From Verrucomicrobiaceae bacterium (GTDB lineage: Bacteria > Verrucomicrobiota > Verrucomicrobiia > Verrucomicrobiales > Verrucomicrobiaceae), in contig JADJPM010000004.1 in the NCBI GenBank assembly GCA_016713245.1, positions 2,232,001 to 2,296,000 on the forward strand: a DNA stretch of 64,000 nucleotides, written 5' to 3'. This document shows positions 54,448-63,936 of this stretch, in pieces (the first letter of the stretch is position 1; every line of letters starts with the position of its first letter). The notes beneath the pieces are model-generated. The model had not been told where the DNA came from and made no database searches. It saw nothing but the letters and a program-made list of their open reading frames with translations. The position numbers were made by a program, and so were the translations under genes.

Positions 54448-55602
54448 CTAAAGCTCCCCGGCAAAGGCCTGGTGCAGCAGCGCCTTCTTCAACGCCTCCA
54501 GCGCCGCCAGCTTCCGCTCGTAGAGGCTCTTGAGGCGTTGGGTTTCGGCGGACAGGGCGTCGAGTCTTTCCACAATAGCTCTTTGATCCAAGAGTGAGGG
54601 GACGTGGAGCTTTGACTCCTTGAAGTTTGGCACCGTTAGTTGTGGTATCGACGTGCCTGTGTTTCCAAAATCCATCCCGACGACTGCGTAATACAAGAAA
54701 GACAGGCTTAACTGCTTCTCGTCAGGAACAAGGACAATCAAGCGAACCACTGGCAAGAATGGTTCGGTTCTAATTGCAGTAAAGCCTAGCGTACCCCTCG
54801 CAGATACCGTGATGCTAGGCTCTGTCACACGAGCTACATCTGTGAAGCCATACAATCCATCGTCCTTCTCACCGTTTGAGTAAATCGGAACGCTGTATTG
54901 CGATGTCCTCTCCTTCGAGAGTCGGTCTTTGGGAACATCACCGCCAGCAAAGATTTGGTCACAGCAATCGTCCAGCGTCGTCTCCACCCACCCCGGGCCG
55001 CGCTGGGTGAAGACGGCTTGGAGGTGGCTTTCGAAGAGGGCTCGGGCGTTTTGGAGGTTCTTTTCGGCGTTGGCTCGGGCGGTGGCCAGGCCCTGAAACG
55101 CTTCGTCCAGCACGCCGACGATCCGCTGCTGCTCGGCCAGCGGGGGGAAGCTGATTTCGATGTTCCGCAGATCTCGGATGTTTATCTGCATCAATGCCGC
55201 CCCGTATGTCTTCTCGCGAATCTGACGCTGAACTTGATCAGCAATCATCAGGTAGTAGCCGAAATTGGAATCCACCAATGTCTTCTTGAAACGAATGGGA
55301 ACAATCCCTCTAGTGACGTTCGCACCGCTCAGCTCCGAGGACGCAACAGATATGGTCCCGGTGCTACCTCGGACACACAAGAGCAATTCCCCGCCTTGGA
55401 GAGTGGTTCGTTGATAGCCTGCTGCTAGAGTTGGATCGATCCGTTTTAGCTCGCTAAGTTCGATGACCTTCATGGTGAGGTCCGTGGGACGCACAACCGG
55501 CAGCCCATCGACAAACTCCTCCCCGGGCTGAACGATTCCGTAGGAGAGAGAGCAATCGGAATCAGCCACTTCTTCGAGCCTCTTTGTCACCCACCCCTTC
55601 AT
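54448..55602 (-). CDS. hsdS: type I restriction enzyme specificity subunit
   Basis: A 384-residue DNA-recognition subunit. The layout is target-recognition domain 1 (about 1-140), central conserved helix (about 140-200; LAEQQRIVGVLDEAFQGLAT), target-recognition domain 2 (about 205-325) and C-terminal conserved helix (about 335-384; LDQRAIVERLDALSAETQRL). Overlaps hsdM by 4 nt. The central and C-terminal helices are similar, as usual, and the C-terminal end is repeated downstream as a relic (53669-53765), so the gene could exchange ends by recombination. Confidence 0.9.
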   Translation of the reverse strand: MKGWVTKRLEEVADSDCSLSYGIVQPGEEFVDGLPVVRPTDLTMKVIELSELKRIDPTLAAGYQRTTLQGGELLLCVRGSTGTISVASSELSGANVTRGIVPIRFKKTLVDSNFGYYLMIADQVQRQIREKTYGAALMQINIRDLRNIEISFPPLAEQQRIVGVLDEAFQGLATARANAEKNLQNARALFESHLQAVFTQRGPGWVETTLDDCCDQIFAGGDVPKDRLSKERTSQYSVPIYSNGEKDDGLYGFTDVARVTEPSITVSARGTLGFTAIRTEPFLPVVRLIVLVPDEKQLSLSFLYYAVVGMDFGNTGTSIPQLTVPNFKESKLHVPSLLDQRAIVERLDALSAETQRLKSLYERKLAALEALKKALLHQAFAGEL

Positions 55603-57074
55603 GCCAGCAGCCTCCTGATGTTGGCCAGCACCTGGGCGCTTTCGCCATCGAGCACCTCGATCTGGTCGAGGATCTCCACTGGGCTGAGGTGCACGACTCC
55701 TTCGGAGTCAGCACGGGGGTTCTTCACGGACAAGTCCCAGGTCTTCGGGTCGATGGCTGCCACATCCACGCTCCAGCTTTTCTCCGTCACCGGGGCTTCG
55801 CCCGTGGAGGCGCGATGTGCCACCAGATCAATGAAGTCGCTGAGGTCCGCATCATTGAGCGGGTTCGTCTTCCCCATGTTCCGGCCGGGATCGAGCTGGT
55901 AATACCACACCTTCCGCGTGGGTGCGCCTTTCTCGAAGAAGAGCACCACCGTCTTCACGCCCGCGCCCTGGAAGGTGCCGCCGGGGCAGTCGAGCACGGT
56001 GTGCAGATTGCAGCTTTCCAGCAGGAGCTTTCTCAAGCTCACGGAGGCGTTGTCGGTGTTCGAGAGGAAGGTGTTCTTGATGACGATGCCGCCGCGACCG
56101 CCGGCACGGAGGATTTTGATGAAGTGCTGAAGGAACAGAAACGCCGTCTCGCCGGTGCGGATGGGGAAGTTTTGCTGCACCTCCGGCCGCTCCTTGCCGC
56201 CGAAGGGCGGATTCGCCAGGACGATGTCGTAGCGGTCCTTTTCCTGAATGTCGGCGAGGTTTTCGGAGAGGGTGTTGGTGTGGACGATGTTTGGTGCCTC
56301 GATCCCGTGCAGGATGAGGTTCATGATGGCGATGACGTAGGCGAGGGACTTCTTTTCCTTGCCGTAGAAGGTGCGCGTCTGAAGCGTGGTGAGGTCCTTG
56401 GTGGTGAGCTTCCCCTGCGAGAGATGCACAAAGGCCTCGCAAAGGAAGCCCGCCGAGCCGCAGGCACCGTCGTAGATGGTCTGGCCGATCCTCGGCTGCA
56501 AAACCTGGATCATGGCGCGGATGAGCGGTCGCGGCGTGTAATACTCCCCGCCATTCCGCCCGGCATTGCCCATGTTTTTGATCTTGGCCTCATACAGATG
56601 AGACAGCTCATGCTTCTCCGTCTGTGAGCGGAAACGCAGCCCGTCGATCTGGTCGATGATGTCCCGCAGGCTGTAGCCGCTGCGGACCTTGTTTTTGATC
56701 TCGCCGAAGATTTCGCCGATCTTGTACTCGATGGTGGCCGGACCGGTGGCCCGCTGGGTGAAGCCATGGAGGTAGGGAAAGAGCTTCCGGTCCACGAAAT
56801 CGACGAGGTCGTCGCCAGTAAGTGCCTTGTGGTGATCGAGCTGGCCGTCTTTGCCCTTCGGCGCGGCCCAGCTTTCCCAGCGGTAGAGCGCATCGAGGAT
56901 GTAGCTGTATTTCTTCCCTTCGAGCGCGGCCTCGGTGGCCTTGTCGGCCTCCAGGCTGTCGAGGTATTTCAGGAAGAGCAGCCAGGACGACTGCTCGGTG
57001 TAATCCAGCTCGGTAGTGCAGCCCGCCTCCTTGTGCAGGATGTCGTCGATATTGCGGAAGGCTTGTTCGAACAT
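55599..57074 (-). CDS. hsdM: type I restriction-modification methyltransferase subunit
   Basis: A 491-residue N6-adenine methyltransferase. The helical N-terminal domain (about 1-150; IDDILHKEAGCTTELDYTEQ) is followed by the SAM-binding catalytic domain with GEYYTPRPLIRAMI, IYDGACGSAGFLCEAF (about 207-222) and the NPPF motif (DIVLANPPFGGKERP, about 283-297). First gene of the minus-strand operon; overlaps hsdS by 4 nt. A 22-bp tandem repeat array lies about 290 bp upstream. With HsdS it methylates host DNA and with HsdR it restricts. Confidence 0.95.
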   Translation of the reverse strand: MFEQAFRNIDDILHKEAGCTTELDYTEQSSWLLFLKYLDSLEADKATEAALEGKKYSYILDALYRWESWAAPKGKDGQLDHHKALTGDDLVDFVDRKLFPYLHGFTQRATGPATIEYKIGEIFGEIKNKVRSGYSLRDIIDQIDGLRFRSQTEKHELSHLYEAKIKNMGNAGRNGGEYYTPRPLIRAMIQVLQPRIGQTIYDGACGSAGFLCEAFVHLSQGKLTTKDLTTLQTRTFYGKEKKSLAYVIAIMNLILHGIEAPNIVHTNTLSENLADIQEKDRYDIVLANPPFGGKERPEVQQNFPIRTGETAFLFLQHFIKILRAGGRGGIVIKNTFLSNTDNASVSLRKLLLESCNLHTVLDCPGGTFQGAGVKTVVLFFEKGAPTRKVWYYQLDPGRNMGKTNPLNDADLSDFIDLVAHRASTGEAPVTEKSWSVDVAAIDPKTWDLSVKNPRADSEGVVHLSPVEILDQIEVLDGESAQVLANIRRLLA

Positions 57075-57366
57075 GGGGGCGTTACTTTCGGAGGCGTGGG
57101 GTGCCTTGGCGGGTCATTTCACCCATCCAAGCGGTGAACGGCATGGATGGCAAGCGGTCGGATTTTGCGTTTCCGAGGTCGGATCTGGCCGATCCAAGCT
57201 TGGAGCAGCTGGTTGAAGACTTGGAGAGGAACCCAGCACGCTGGCGACGTGCGAACCGGAATGAAATGGATGGACACGCAACCTCAGGCAGGCAGCGGAA
57301 AAGGTGCTTTGGCGGGCTTTTTGCCGGATTTGAGCCGTTTTCCGGGGTTTTTGGGGTCACAGAAGG
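57075..57366. other. upstream region of hsdM, no gene supported
   Basis: A 292-bp region with open frames on both strands but no recognisable protein. It probably contains the hsdM promoter (minus strand); I cannot point to clear -35/-10 boxes. Confidence 0.4.
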
Positions 57367-57643
57367 GTCTATGTCACCCCGCAGAGGGGTATATGTCACC
57401 CCGCATAAGGGTCCATGTCACCCCGCATATGGGTCTATGTCACCCCGCATGTGGGTCTATGTCACCCCGCATAAGGGTCTATGTCACCCCGCATAAGGGT
57501 CTATGTCACCCCGCATATGGGTCTCTGTCACCCCGCATATGGGGCTCTGTCACCCCGCATATGGGGCTATGTCACCCCGCAGAAGGGTATCTGTCACCCC
57601 GCAGATGGGTCCATGTCACCCCGCAGATGGGGCTATGTCAGCC
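57367..57643. repeat. 22-bp tandem repeat array, about 12.5 units
   Basis: Head-to-tail units of the form GTCTATGTCACCCCGCATAA plus GG, with variation mainly at the start (GTCT/GTCC/GTAT/GGCT) and at the CATA/CAGA/CATG positions. Twelve complete units span 57367-57630 and a decaying thirteenth follows. There are no spacers. 22 is not a multiple of three, so all three plus-strand frames stay open through the array, giving shadow ORFs. Confidence 0.85.
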
Positions 57644-58103
57644 AAGTCAGTGGATCGTGATGGAGATCAACGATGCGCAGGAATCCGGTCATGCCGGTGT
57701 GCCTAGACTGGCGATGTGGCAGAAGATCGTGGCGATCGAGAGCTAGAGGCAGGCTTGACCTTGGCAGCGTTCATTGGCCTCCGCCCGCGTCCAGTGGTCG
57801 ATGAAGGCTTCAGGCGTGGCGGGGAGGACGGAGACCATGAGACAGGGAGAGGCGGAGACGCGGAGAGCAGGGACCTAGCACGAGTTTTCCAACTCGTGGC
57901 GAGGACGCGGAATGGAAAGTCCGTGCTACGGGCGCGGCGTATGGCGGCGGCGCGGTCAAGCGCCGGGGATGGCGTGTGGCGGTTGAAAACCGCCTCTCCT
58001 TGCGGGGCGGCAAGGCCTGGAAACCTTTTGGGGAGGCAGGCTGCTCTGGGGGAGATGGCCAAGAACACTTCTGGTCAAAAACCGTGCCACTTTCCTGGCG
58101 GGC
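57644..58103. other. intergenic region with two strong hairpins
   Basis: No gene is supported. Two short hairpins are visible: CACGAGTT-TTCC-AACTCGTG (57879-57898) and GGCGGTT-GAA-AACCGCC (57978-57994). Purine-rich segments lie near 57820-57870. It follows the 3' end of the ELWxxDGT-type gene and may contain a terminator for it. Confidence 0.4.
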
Positions 58104-61100
58104 TCAGGGGAGCACGAGGCGGAGGCGGAGGAAGCGGTTGATGGAGGCGCTTTCCTCGACGGCCACGCGGGTCTCGATGCGACCATCCAGCAGGGGGACC
58201 TCTTCGACGCTGACGCCCGCGACCGGGAAGGTCCAGGCGGCATTTTGCAGCTTTTGAGCCACCGAAGTCCAGGATTGAAGATCCCCCGACTGTTCGATAC
58301 GCACCGTGGTTCCTTGCGGCAGCACGGCGAGGCGGTTGAAGGTGAACACGGCGCGACGCTGCCCCGCAGCGGGCGTGGTGGAGGAGAGGGACCAGCCGCG
58401 CTCCCCTTCCCTCTGATGAGGCAGACGGCCAAACAGAAATTCGAGCGCATTGCTCACGCCGTCGCCATCGGCATCTGCCTCCGGGCCGCTGACGAGCGGA
58501 TCGGCGAGCTGCTCGGTGGTGAAATGCTGGCGGGTCCATTCCTCGTGTGGGGTCTCGATGCGGATGGTGACGGGAAAGTAGAGGCCGTCCCAAGAGTCGG
58601 CGGCGTGCATTTGAAAGGCCTCGATGTCTCCCACAGGCCCCGTGGGTGGAGTCCACTCGAGAGTATCTCCGGGATGCAGCGGGACATGGCTCGAAACGGA
58701 AACCGCGCTGCCATTGACCTTGAGCGATCCATTTAACAGAGCCGATACTTCAAGCGAAAACGGATCGCCCTCCGCATCGGTGATCCCCCAGGTCTGAATA
58801 TCCTCATAAGTGAAGACGAAGGGCTGGCCTGGACGTGCTCCGGTGCGTTTCAGCGGCACGGGAGCCGCCGGAGCGGAGTTTTCGAGCAGGAGAGTGGGCT
58901 CATAGCCGCGGTCAGCAAAGGGGTGGTTCTTGGAAGAAAGCACCAGCCTGCCGCGATAAGTCCCCATCGAGACATCCCCAACCGCCTGATAAGGATCCAC
59001 GGGCTCAGGGAGCCATTGCAGAGGCTCTTCGAGACCATTCCAGAATGTCAGAGATGTTTGCTCCCCAAAACCAGAGGTGGACCAGACGCGGCCGGCAAAC
59101 GTCCGAAGAGGACCGGGCTCCCCTCCGATGGAATCGATGAGAGTTGCCCCTGTCGCCGCACTCCATTGAAACCAATTGCTTTCCAACATGCCTGTGGGCA
59201 ACGACCGCTGGCCGTAAGCCTTCCAGACGGGCTTGCCATTCAAGATAGAAATGAATTCAGGCCGTACAAACTTGCTCGAATCCCACCATATATCTTCTAC
59301 ACCACCTGAAGTCCCAAGGACGATCAATAGGCCCGCACGAGTGCAGTAAACGAACCGCCCATCGAACTCGATGCCGGAAGGAAAACCCGGGGTGCGGCTG
59401 AGTTCGGGGCGACGCTCGATATCGTCGTCCCCGCGATACTGAGGACCGTCGCCTGCTAATCCCGACCAGGTAAACATATCGAACCTCCCGTTACCACCGG
59501 CAGACCAAAACACGCATTGTCCTCCCCAGATCCCAAGAATCCTCGGTGAATCGTAATGGGAGGGCAACATCCGCTGCTCCAGCATTCCGCTGCCGGTCGT
59601 GTTCCACAGAGCCTGTCGCGTCGTGCTGAGGTTCGGATTGGTGGAAGCTGTGAAAAAGAGCCGGTCCGGCGTGCCCGTCATTTGGGTGATCGCCTGCCCT
59701 TCGGAGGGTTTTTGAAATACCTGAACGGTTCCCAGGCTGAGATCGGGATTCACATAGCGAAGCGTTTCCGTCGTGGCTTCGACCTGCACAAAGAAAACCT
59801 TACCGGCGGCCACGGTGAGGCGCTCACAGAGCACCCCCTGCAGATCGGGGGTGCGTTCCCACACTTTATCGGAGTAGAGGGGATCGTCTGCGGCATCAGA
59901 CGTAACAACATGAAGTGTCCCGTTGGCTGCGGCTCGCGCGAACAACTGGTCGCCGAGTTTCACCAGTTCCAGCGCAGCAAAGGGTGTCGTGGGTAAGTAC
60001 CGCTCCCCTAGCATGACTGGCTGCAAGGAATCCTGTGCCCCGTCAGGCGAATGGAACAGCACTCGCAGGCCGTTTTGGTTGGCTGTTAGAAAAAGATGGC
60101 CGCCGAGGTCGTAAAAGTCAGCCGGATGGCTTGAGGCATTGGTCGAATAGCCTTCGTAGATCATCGATAAGAGACTGACCGAACCGCTCAAAGCCACCGG
60201 GTACTTATGCAATCGAGGTAGGTTCGATACCGTGCCGATCACCCATCCCGTCGAACTGTTTTCAGCCCCGTTGACTTTCACAGGGCGGGCGGATTTAGGG
60301 GGGAATGAACGAACCTGAGACCATGAGCTGTTAACCAATCTGTAAAGCGTGTCTCGCCAATCGTCTTCTATGATAGCGTTCAATCCACCATCTGGCGCCC
60401 ACAGGTCTCTGACTTTGACATTTTGCCCCAGTGACTGGCTGGTCCTTGAAGTGGTATCGTAGAGGAGAAGATAGTCGGAGTTTCCTTGCTTATAGACAAA
60501 GGCAAGCTTGTTCCAAGACACTGGCTGCCTTTTGGAGATGAACTCAGAATCCGCAAAAATCGTGTGGGCAACATGGTTCGTGGCGTGTGTATCGACAAAC
60601 TTCAGCAAACGGGAGTTTGCCCCAGTCTCGAAGTAGAGAGTGTCACCTTGCATGACGAAACGGCTCGCGGCGACGGTGGTTGAAGTACTTGGATTGGAAT
60701 CCACAAGCAGTTCAGGGATCAAAGGAGCACTCCTGAAATCATCCACGATCATCCACGGCTCGATACCGGTGCCCGGATCATAGCCTGCGTAACAGATTCG
60801 ATCATGACCATTCGAGGTAATCCATGGATCCATCACCGGACCGAGTGGGTAAGACAGCACGTTTCCTGGATCATCAAATCGAAAGGCTCTGATCATGGGC
60901 TGGCTGCCGTTGAGCCCCCGATAGCAGACCATCCATGGCGTGACCGCATACACCTGCTCGGGCAGCGGTTCCGCGACAGCGGGATCACCAAGCTCGCCGA
61001 GCCGCTCGACATGAATCGGATTCCACCAAAGTAAGCGGAAAAGACCGATCTCTGGCTCCCCCCACCGCTGTCCCACAAAGTACAGACTATCCTCGATGTC

Positions 61101-61515
61101 ATTCCGCGGTTGCCGCACGCTATCCACTTTAAAAGTCTCTAGCCAAAACGGCGGCTCATTGCTTGAAAATCTCCACACTGACTCCCCAGCCCGACCAAAG
61201 GGATCTGCCCCATCATCCACTACATAAACGGCGAAATCAGATGTGCGCCCCAGCAGTCGAGGCGCCGCATGATCCCTCCCAAGGCATAGGTCCTGACCAC
61301 TCTCATCCAAAAAACGATTCCCCGCTGAGTTCAGCACCACCACTTCAGGCCCAGTGATGCCATCATCCACGACCACGCTGAATCGGTCCCCACTCAGCGG
61401 AGCAAACTCACGCGGTGAACTGGATGCACCCCCAGGCCGAAAATCCACCAGAAGTCGGGCCGGGGAGGAATTGGTATCCTGAAACCATATCTCCTCTGAG
61501 CCTTCTTCGTTTTCG
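58104..61515 (-). pseudogene. 3' part of a large secreted ELWxxDGT-like repeat protein, cut by IS3
   Basis: About 1135 codons remain. The N-terminal side of this part has ELWxxDGT-like beta repeats (NEEGSEEIWFQDTN, and repeated segments of the type D-x-L-YF with LFARA). After about residue 1000 come DTLEWTPPTGPVGDIEAFQM and the Asp-rich turn DADGDGVSNALEF, ending FLRLRLVLP, the same C-terminal module as the two large anchor-M proteins. The open frame appears to run on to 62162 only because it reads antisense through the IS3 element. The 5' part with the signal peptide is on the other side of the element (62777-62991). Confidence 0.75.
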
Positions 61516-61550
61516 TGGACAGCAAAAGTTGGGTAACTACCCAAAGCAGC

Positions 61551-61847
61551 ATGAACACGACAGGAACGAAAAAACGCACCTATGACGAGCAGTTCAAGCG
61601 CGACGCAGTCGCGCTGCTCGAAGGCGGCCGCAAGGCTGCTCAGCTCGCCCGCGAACTGGGCATCTCCCACTGGAACCTGCGCGATTGGAAGGAACGCTAC
61701 GGCACTGGAGCTGCCGCAGTGAGCCAGCCTCAGGCGCGTAGCGCCGGGCTGGTGAACGCAGGCGGCTCCAGTGCCAGGCCGCCGCGGTGGAGATCGCATC
61801 CCTTCGCCGCGAACTCGACGCCATCCGTGCTCAGAACGACATTTTAA
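61551..61847 (+). CDS. IS3 OrfA (helix-turn-helix), frameshifted
   Basis: 98 codons as read. The N-terminal helix-turn-helix has KKRTYDEQFKRDAVALLEGG and AAQLARELGISHWNLRDWK (about 7-48), as in IS3 OrfA. The leucine-zipper end expected next is found in another frame (LRRELDAIRAQNDILKK, to stop 61864), so a one-base indel lies near 61741-61770. In that frame an A-AAA-AAG slippery heptamer (61846-61852) marks the normal -1 programmed frameshift into OrfB. Confidence 0.65.
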   Translation: MNTTGTKKRTYDEQFKRDAVALLEGGRKAAQLARELGISHWNLRDWKERYGTGAAAVSQPQARSAGLVNAGGSSARPPRWRSHPFAANSTPSVLRTTF

Positions 61848-61925
61848 AAAAGCCTTGGCCATAGTAGCCCAACCAGAAGGCACCGTTTCGTCCTCATCCA
61901 AACCCTCCACCACGAACAACCGCGT

Positions 61926-62758
61926 ATGAGCCTCGCCAAAGCCTGCCGGGCCCTCGGCGTCAGCCGCAGCGGCTACCACGCCCACCTGCGCAAACAGCAG
62001 CGCCCGCGCCGCCGCCAGGACGCACAACTGGCCACCGAGATCCACGCGGCCTTCATCGCCAGCCGGGCCACCTACGGCTCGCCACGCCTCGTGCATGCCC
62101 TGCGCGCCAAAGGCCTCCGCCACGGCAACAACCGCATCGCCCGGCTCATGCGCGAGCAGCACCTGCGCGTGCGCCAGAAGCGCCGCTTCGTGCCGCGCAC
62201 CACCGTCACTGACAAAACTGCGGCGACAGCCCCAACCACCTGCTGCAACGCCCCGCGCCCAACCGCCTCAACGAGGTCTGGGTCACCGACATCACCTACC
62301 TCCCCACTCGCGAAGGCTGGCTCTATCTGGCCGCCGAGATGGACCTCTGCAGCCGCCGCATCCTCGGCTGGAGCACCCGAGAAGACCTCGCCACCGAACT
62401 GCCCAGCGCAGCCTTGGAGCGCGCCCTGCAAGCACGTGGAGCAAACCCGAGCGGTCTGCTCCACCATAGCGACCGTGGCTGCCAATACACCAGCACCGAG
62501 TTCCGCAAGCGCCTCAAACTGCGCGGCATCACCGCCAGCATGAGCCGCACGGCCAACTGCTACGACAACGCCACCATGGAAAGCTTCTGGGCCACGCTGA
62601 AGGCCGAATGCTTTGGCTCCAGCGTCCCATCCACCCGCGCTCAAGCTCGCTCAATGGTCTTCGACTACATCGAAACCTTCTACAACCCCGTGCGCCTCCA
62701 CAGCGCCCTAGGCTTCCAATCTCCGCTCGCCTTCGAACTATCCATCCAAAACAACTAA
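61926..62758 (+). CDS. IS3 OrfB transposase, frameshifted
   Basis: The reading from ATG 61926 (MSLAKACRALGVSRSGYHAH) holds for about 95 residues. The protein then continues in another frame from DSPNHLLQR to the stop at 62758. The change lies at the A-run 62214-62217, where one more A restores a single frame. The restored protein has the rve/DDE integrase core: WVTDITYLP (first Asp), LLHHSDRGCQYTS (second Asp) and NCYDNATMESFWATLKAE (Glu). Homology also extends upstream of 61926 (FVLIQTLHHEQPR), so this is not the native N-terminus. Confidence 0.75.
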
Positions 62759-62776
62759 CCCAACTTTCCGCGTCTG

Positions 62777-62991
62777 CGTTTTCGACGAAAGATCACCTCA
62801 CCTGCTTCGGAATCGAGCCCGGAGAAGACGAGGTCGCCATTTTCCAACAACGCAGCCCCTTGGGTCGTCGGTTCAGGCCTCACTATTGACGTGTTCAAAT
62901 CCCCCAGCCGCACAAAGCGGGGCGAGGTCCCTTGTGCGAAAGCAGGGCAGGCGCAGGCAAGCAGGGCCAGGCTGGTGAGGAAGATTTTCAC
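62777..62991 (-). pseudogene. 5' part of the IS3-disrupted secreted repeat protein
   Basis: It starts at GTG 62991 with the signal peptide MKIFLTSLALLACACPAFAQ, followed by FVRLGDLNTSIV and a first repeat ALLENGDLVFSGLDSEAGEV. The sequence then enters the IS3 element. Together with 58104-61515 it once encoded a protein of about 1,200 residues. Joining across one CGTTTTCG copy gives a frame mismatch, so there may be a further small deletion or a sequence error. Confidence 0.7.
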
Positions 62992-63135
62992 AAGAAGAGG
63001 GTGTTTTACCAAATCAGCCCCCCGGCTGTCATCCTCAATAACCCGGAGAGATCTTTGCTGTGGCACATTTCTTTTCTAGCGCGGGGAAAGGTTTCTCGCC
63101 AAACTCCGCTTCCTCCCGAACGGGACACTCTCATC

Positions 63136-63930
63136 ATGCGGATCGTAGCCATTACCAATCAAAAAGGCGGGGTCGGAAAGACCACCACCGCCGTGAATCT
63201 CTCCGCCTGTCTCGCCCAGCGCGGCGTGCGGGTGCTGCTCGTCGATCTCGATCCGCAGGCGAATGCCACCAGCGGCCTCGGCTTGGCTCAAGAAGAACGC
63301 GGCAGTCTTTACCCTGCCCTCGTGGAAGGCGCGGACCCACGTCAATACATCCGTAGCACGCGACTTCCGAACCTCAGCATCATCCGCTCCCATCAAGAGC
63401 TCGCGGGCTGTGAGATCGAGCTGGCGCAGACCGGTAACCACCTCGCCCGCCTGCGGGAGGTGCTGGAGCCCATCCGCCAGAGCGGTCACTTTGATTACGC
63501 CATCCTCGACACCCCGCCCAGCCTCGGCGTGCTCATGACGAGCTCGCTGGCCTGTGCCGATGAGTTGCTTGTGCCGATTCAGTGCGAGTACTTCGGCCTC
63601 GAAGGTCTCTCGAAGATCGTGAATGTCGTCCAGCAGATCCGCGATTGCGGCGCGAACCCCAATTTGCAGCTCGAAGGCATTGTGATGACGATGTTCGACA
63701 GCCGGGCCAACCTCGCCAATCAGGTCGTCAACGACGTGCGGAACTACTTTGCCGAGGTCGTTTACAACACCGTGATCCCACGAACCGTGCGCCTCGGTGA
63801 AGCGCCCAGCTTTGGCAAAAGCATTATCGAATACGAACCGAGCGGTCGCGGCGCTGTGGCCTATCGCTCGCTCGCGGAGGAGTTCATGATCCGTCGTGGA
63901 TTGCTTCAGCCTCCGCCTGCGGCGGTGTAG
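63136..63930 (+). CDS. parA: chromosome-partitioning ATPase ParA/Soj
   Basis: A 264-residue ParA-type ATPase. The deviant Walker A KGGVGKTTT is at about 10-18, the A' motif VLLVDLDPQANATSGLG at about 37-53, and Walker B YAILDTPPSL at about 120-129, with a typical C-terminus (YEPSGRGAVAYRSLAEEF). The protein drives segregation of origin regions with ParB and parS. ATG 63136 (MRIVAITNQKGG) gives the standard length. A parB partner is not in the window. A convergent gene ends 6 nt after it. Confidence 0.95.
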   Translation: MRIVAITNQKGGVGKTTTAVNLSACLAQRGVRVLLVDLDPQANATSGLGLAQEERGSLYPALVEGADPRQYIRSTRLPNLSIIRSHQELAGCEIELAQTGNHLARLREVLEPIRQSGHFDYAILDTPPSLGVLMTSSLACADELLVPIQCEYFGLEGLSKIVNVVQQIRDCGANPNLQLEGIVMTMFDSRANLANQVVNDVRNYFAEVVYNTVIPRTVRLGEAPSFGKSIIEYEPSGRGAVAYRSLAEEFMIRRGLLQPPPAAV

Positions 63931-63936
63931 TCGGCA

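Larger units (their letters stand above)
61516..62776 (+). mobile_element. IS3-family insertion sequence, probably degraded
   Basis: A roughly 1.26-kb element between two copies of CGTTTTCG (61508-61515 and 62777-62784). The ends share an imperfect inverted repeat around AAAGTTGGGT (61527 and complement near 62761). It has orfA (HTH) and orfB (DDE integrase). At least three single-base indels interrupt the usual orfA-orfB frames (near 61741-61770, 61877-61881 and 62214-62217). It disrupts a secreted repeat protein gene. Exact termini are uncertain. Confidence 0.75.

Noticed and set aside
57367..57643. Possible CRISPR array
   Set aside because: Units are contiguous with no spacers and no cas genes are nearby.
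57147..57746. 199-codon ORF across the 22-bp repeats
   Set aside because: Its only pattern comes from the repeat, which is open in every frame; no ribosome site or homologous domain is visible.
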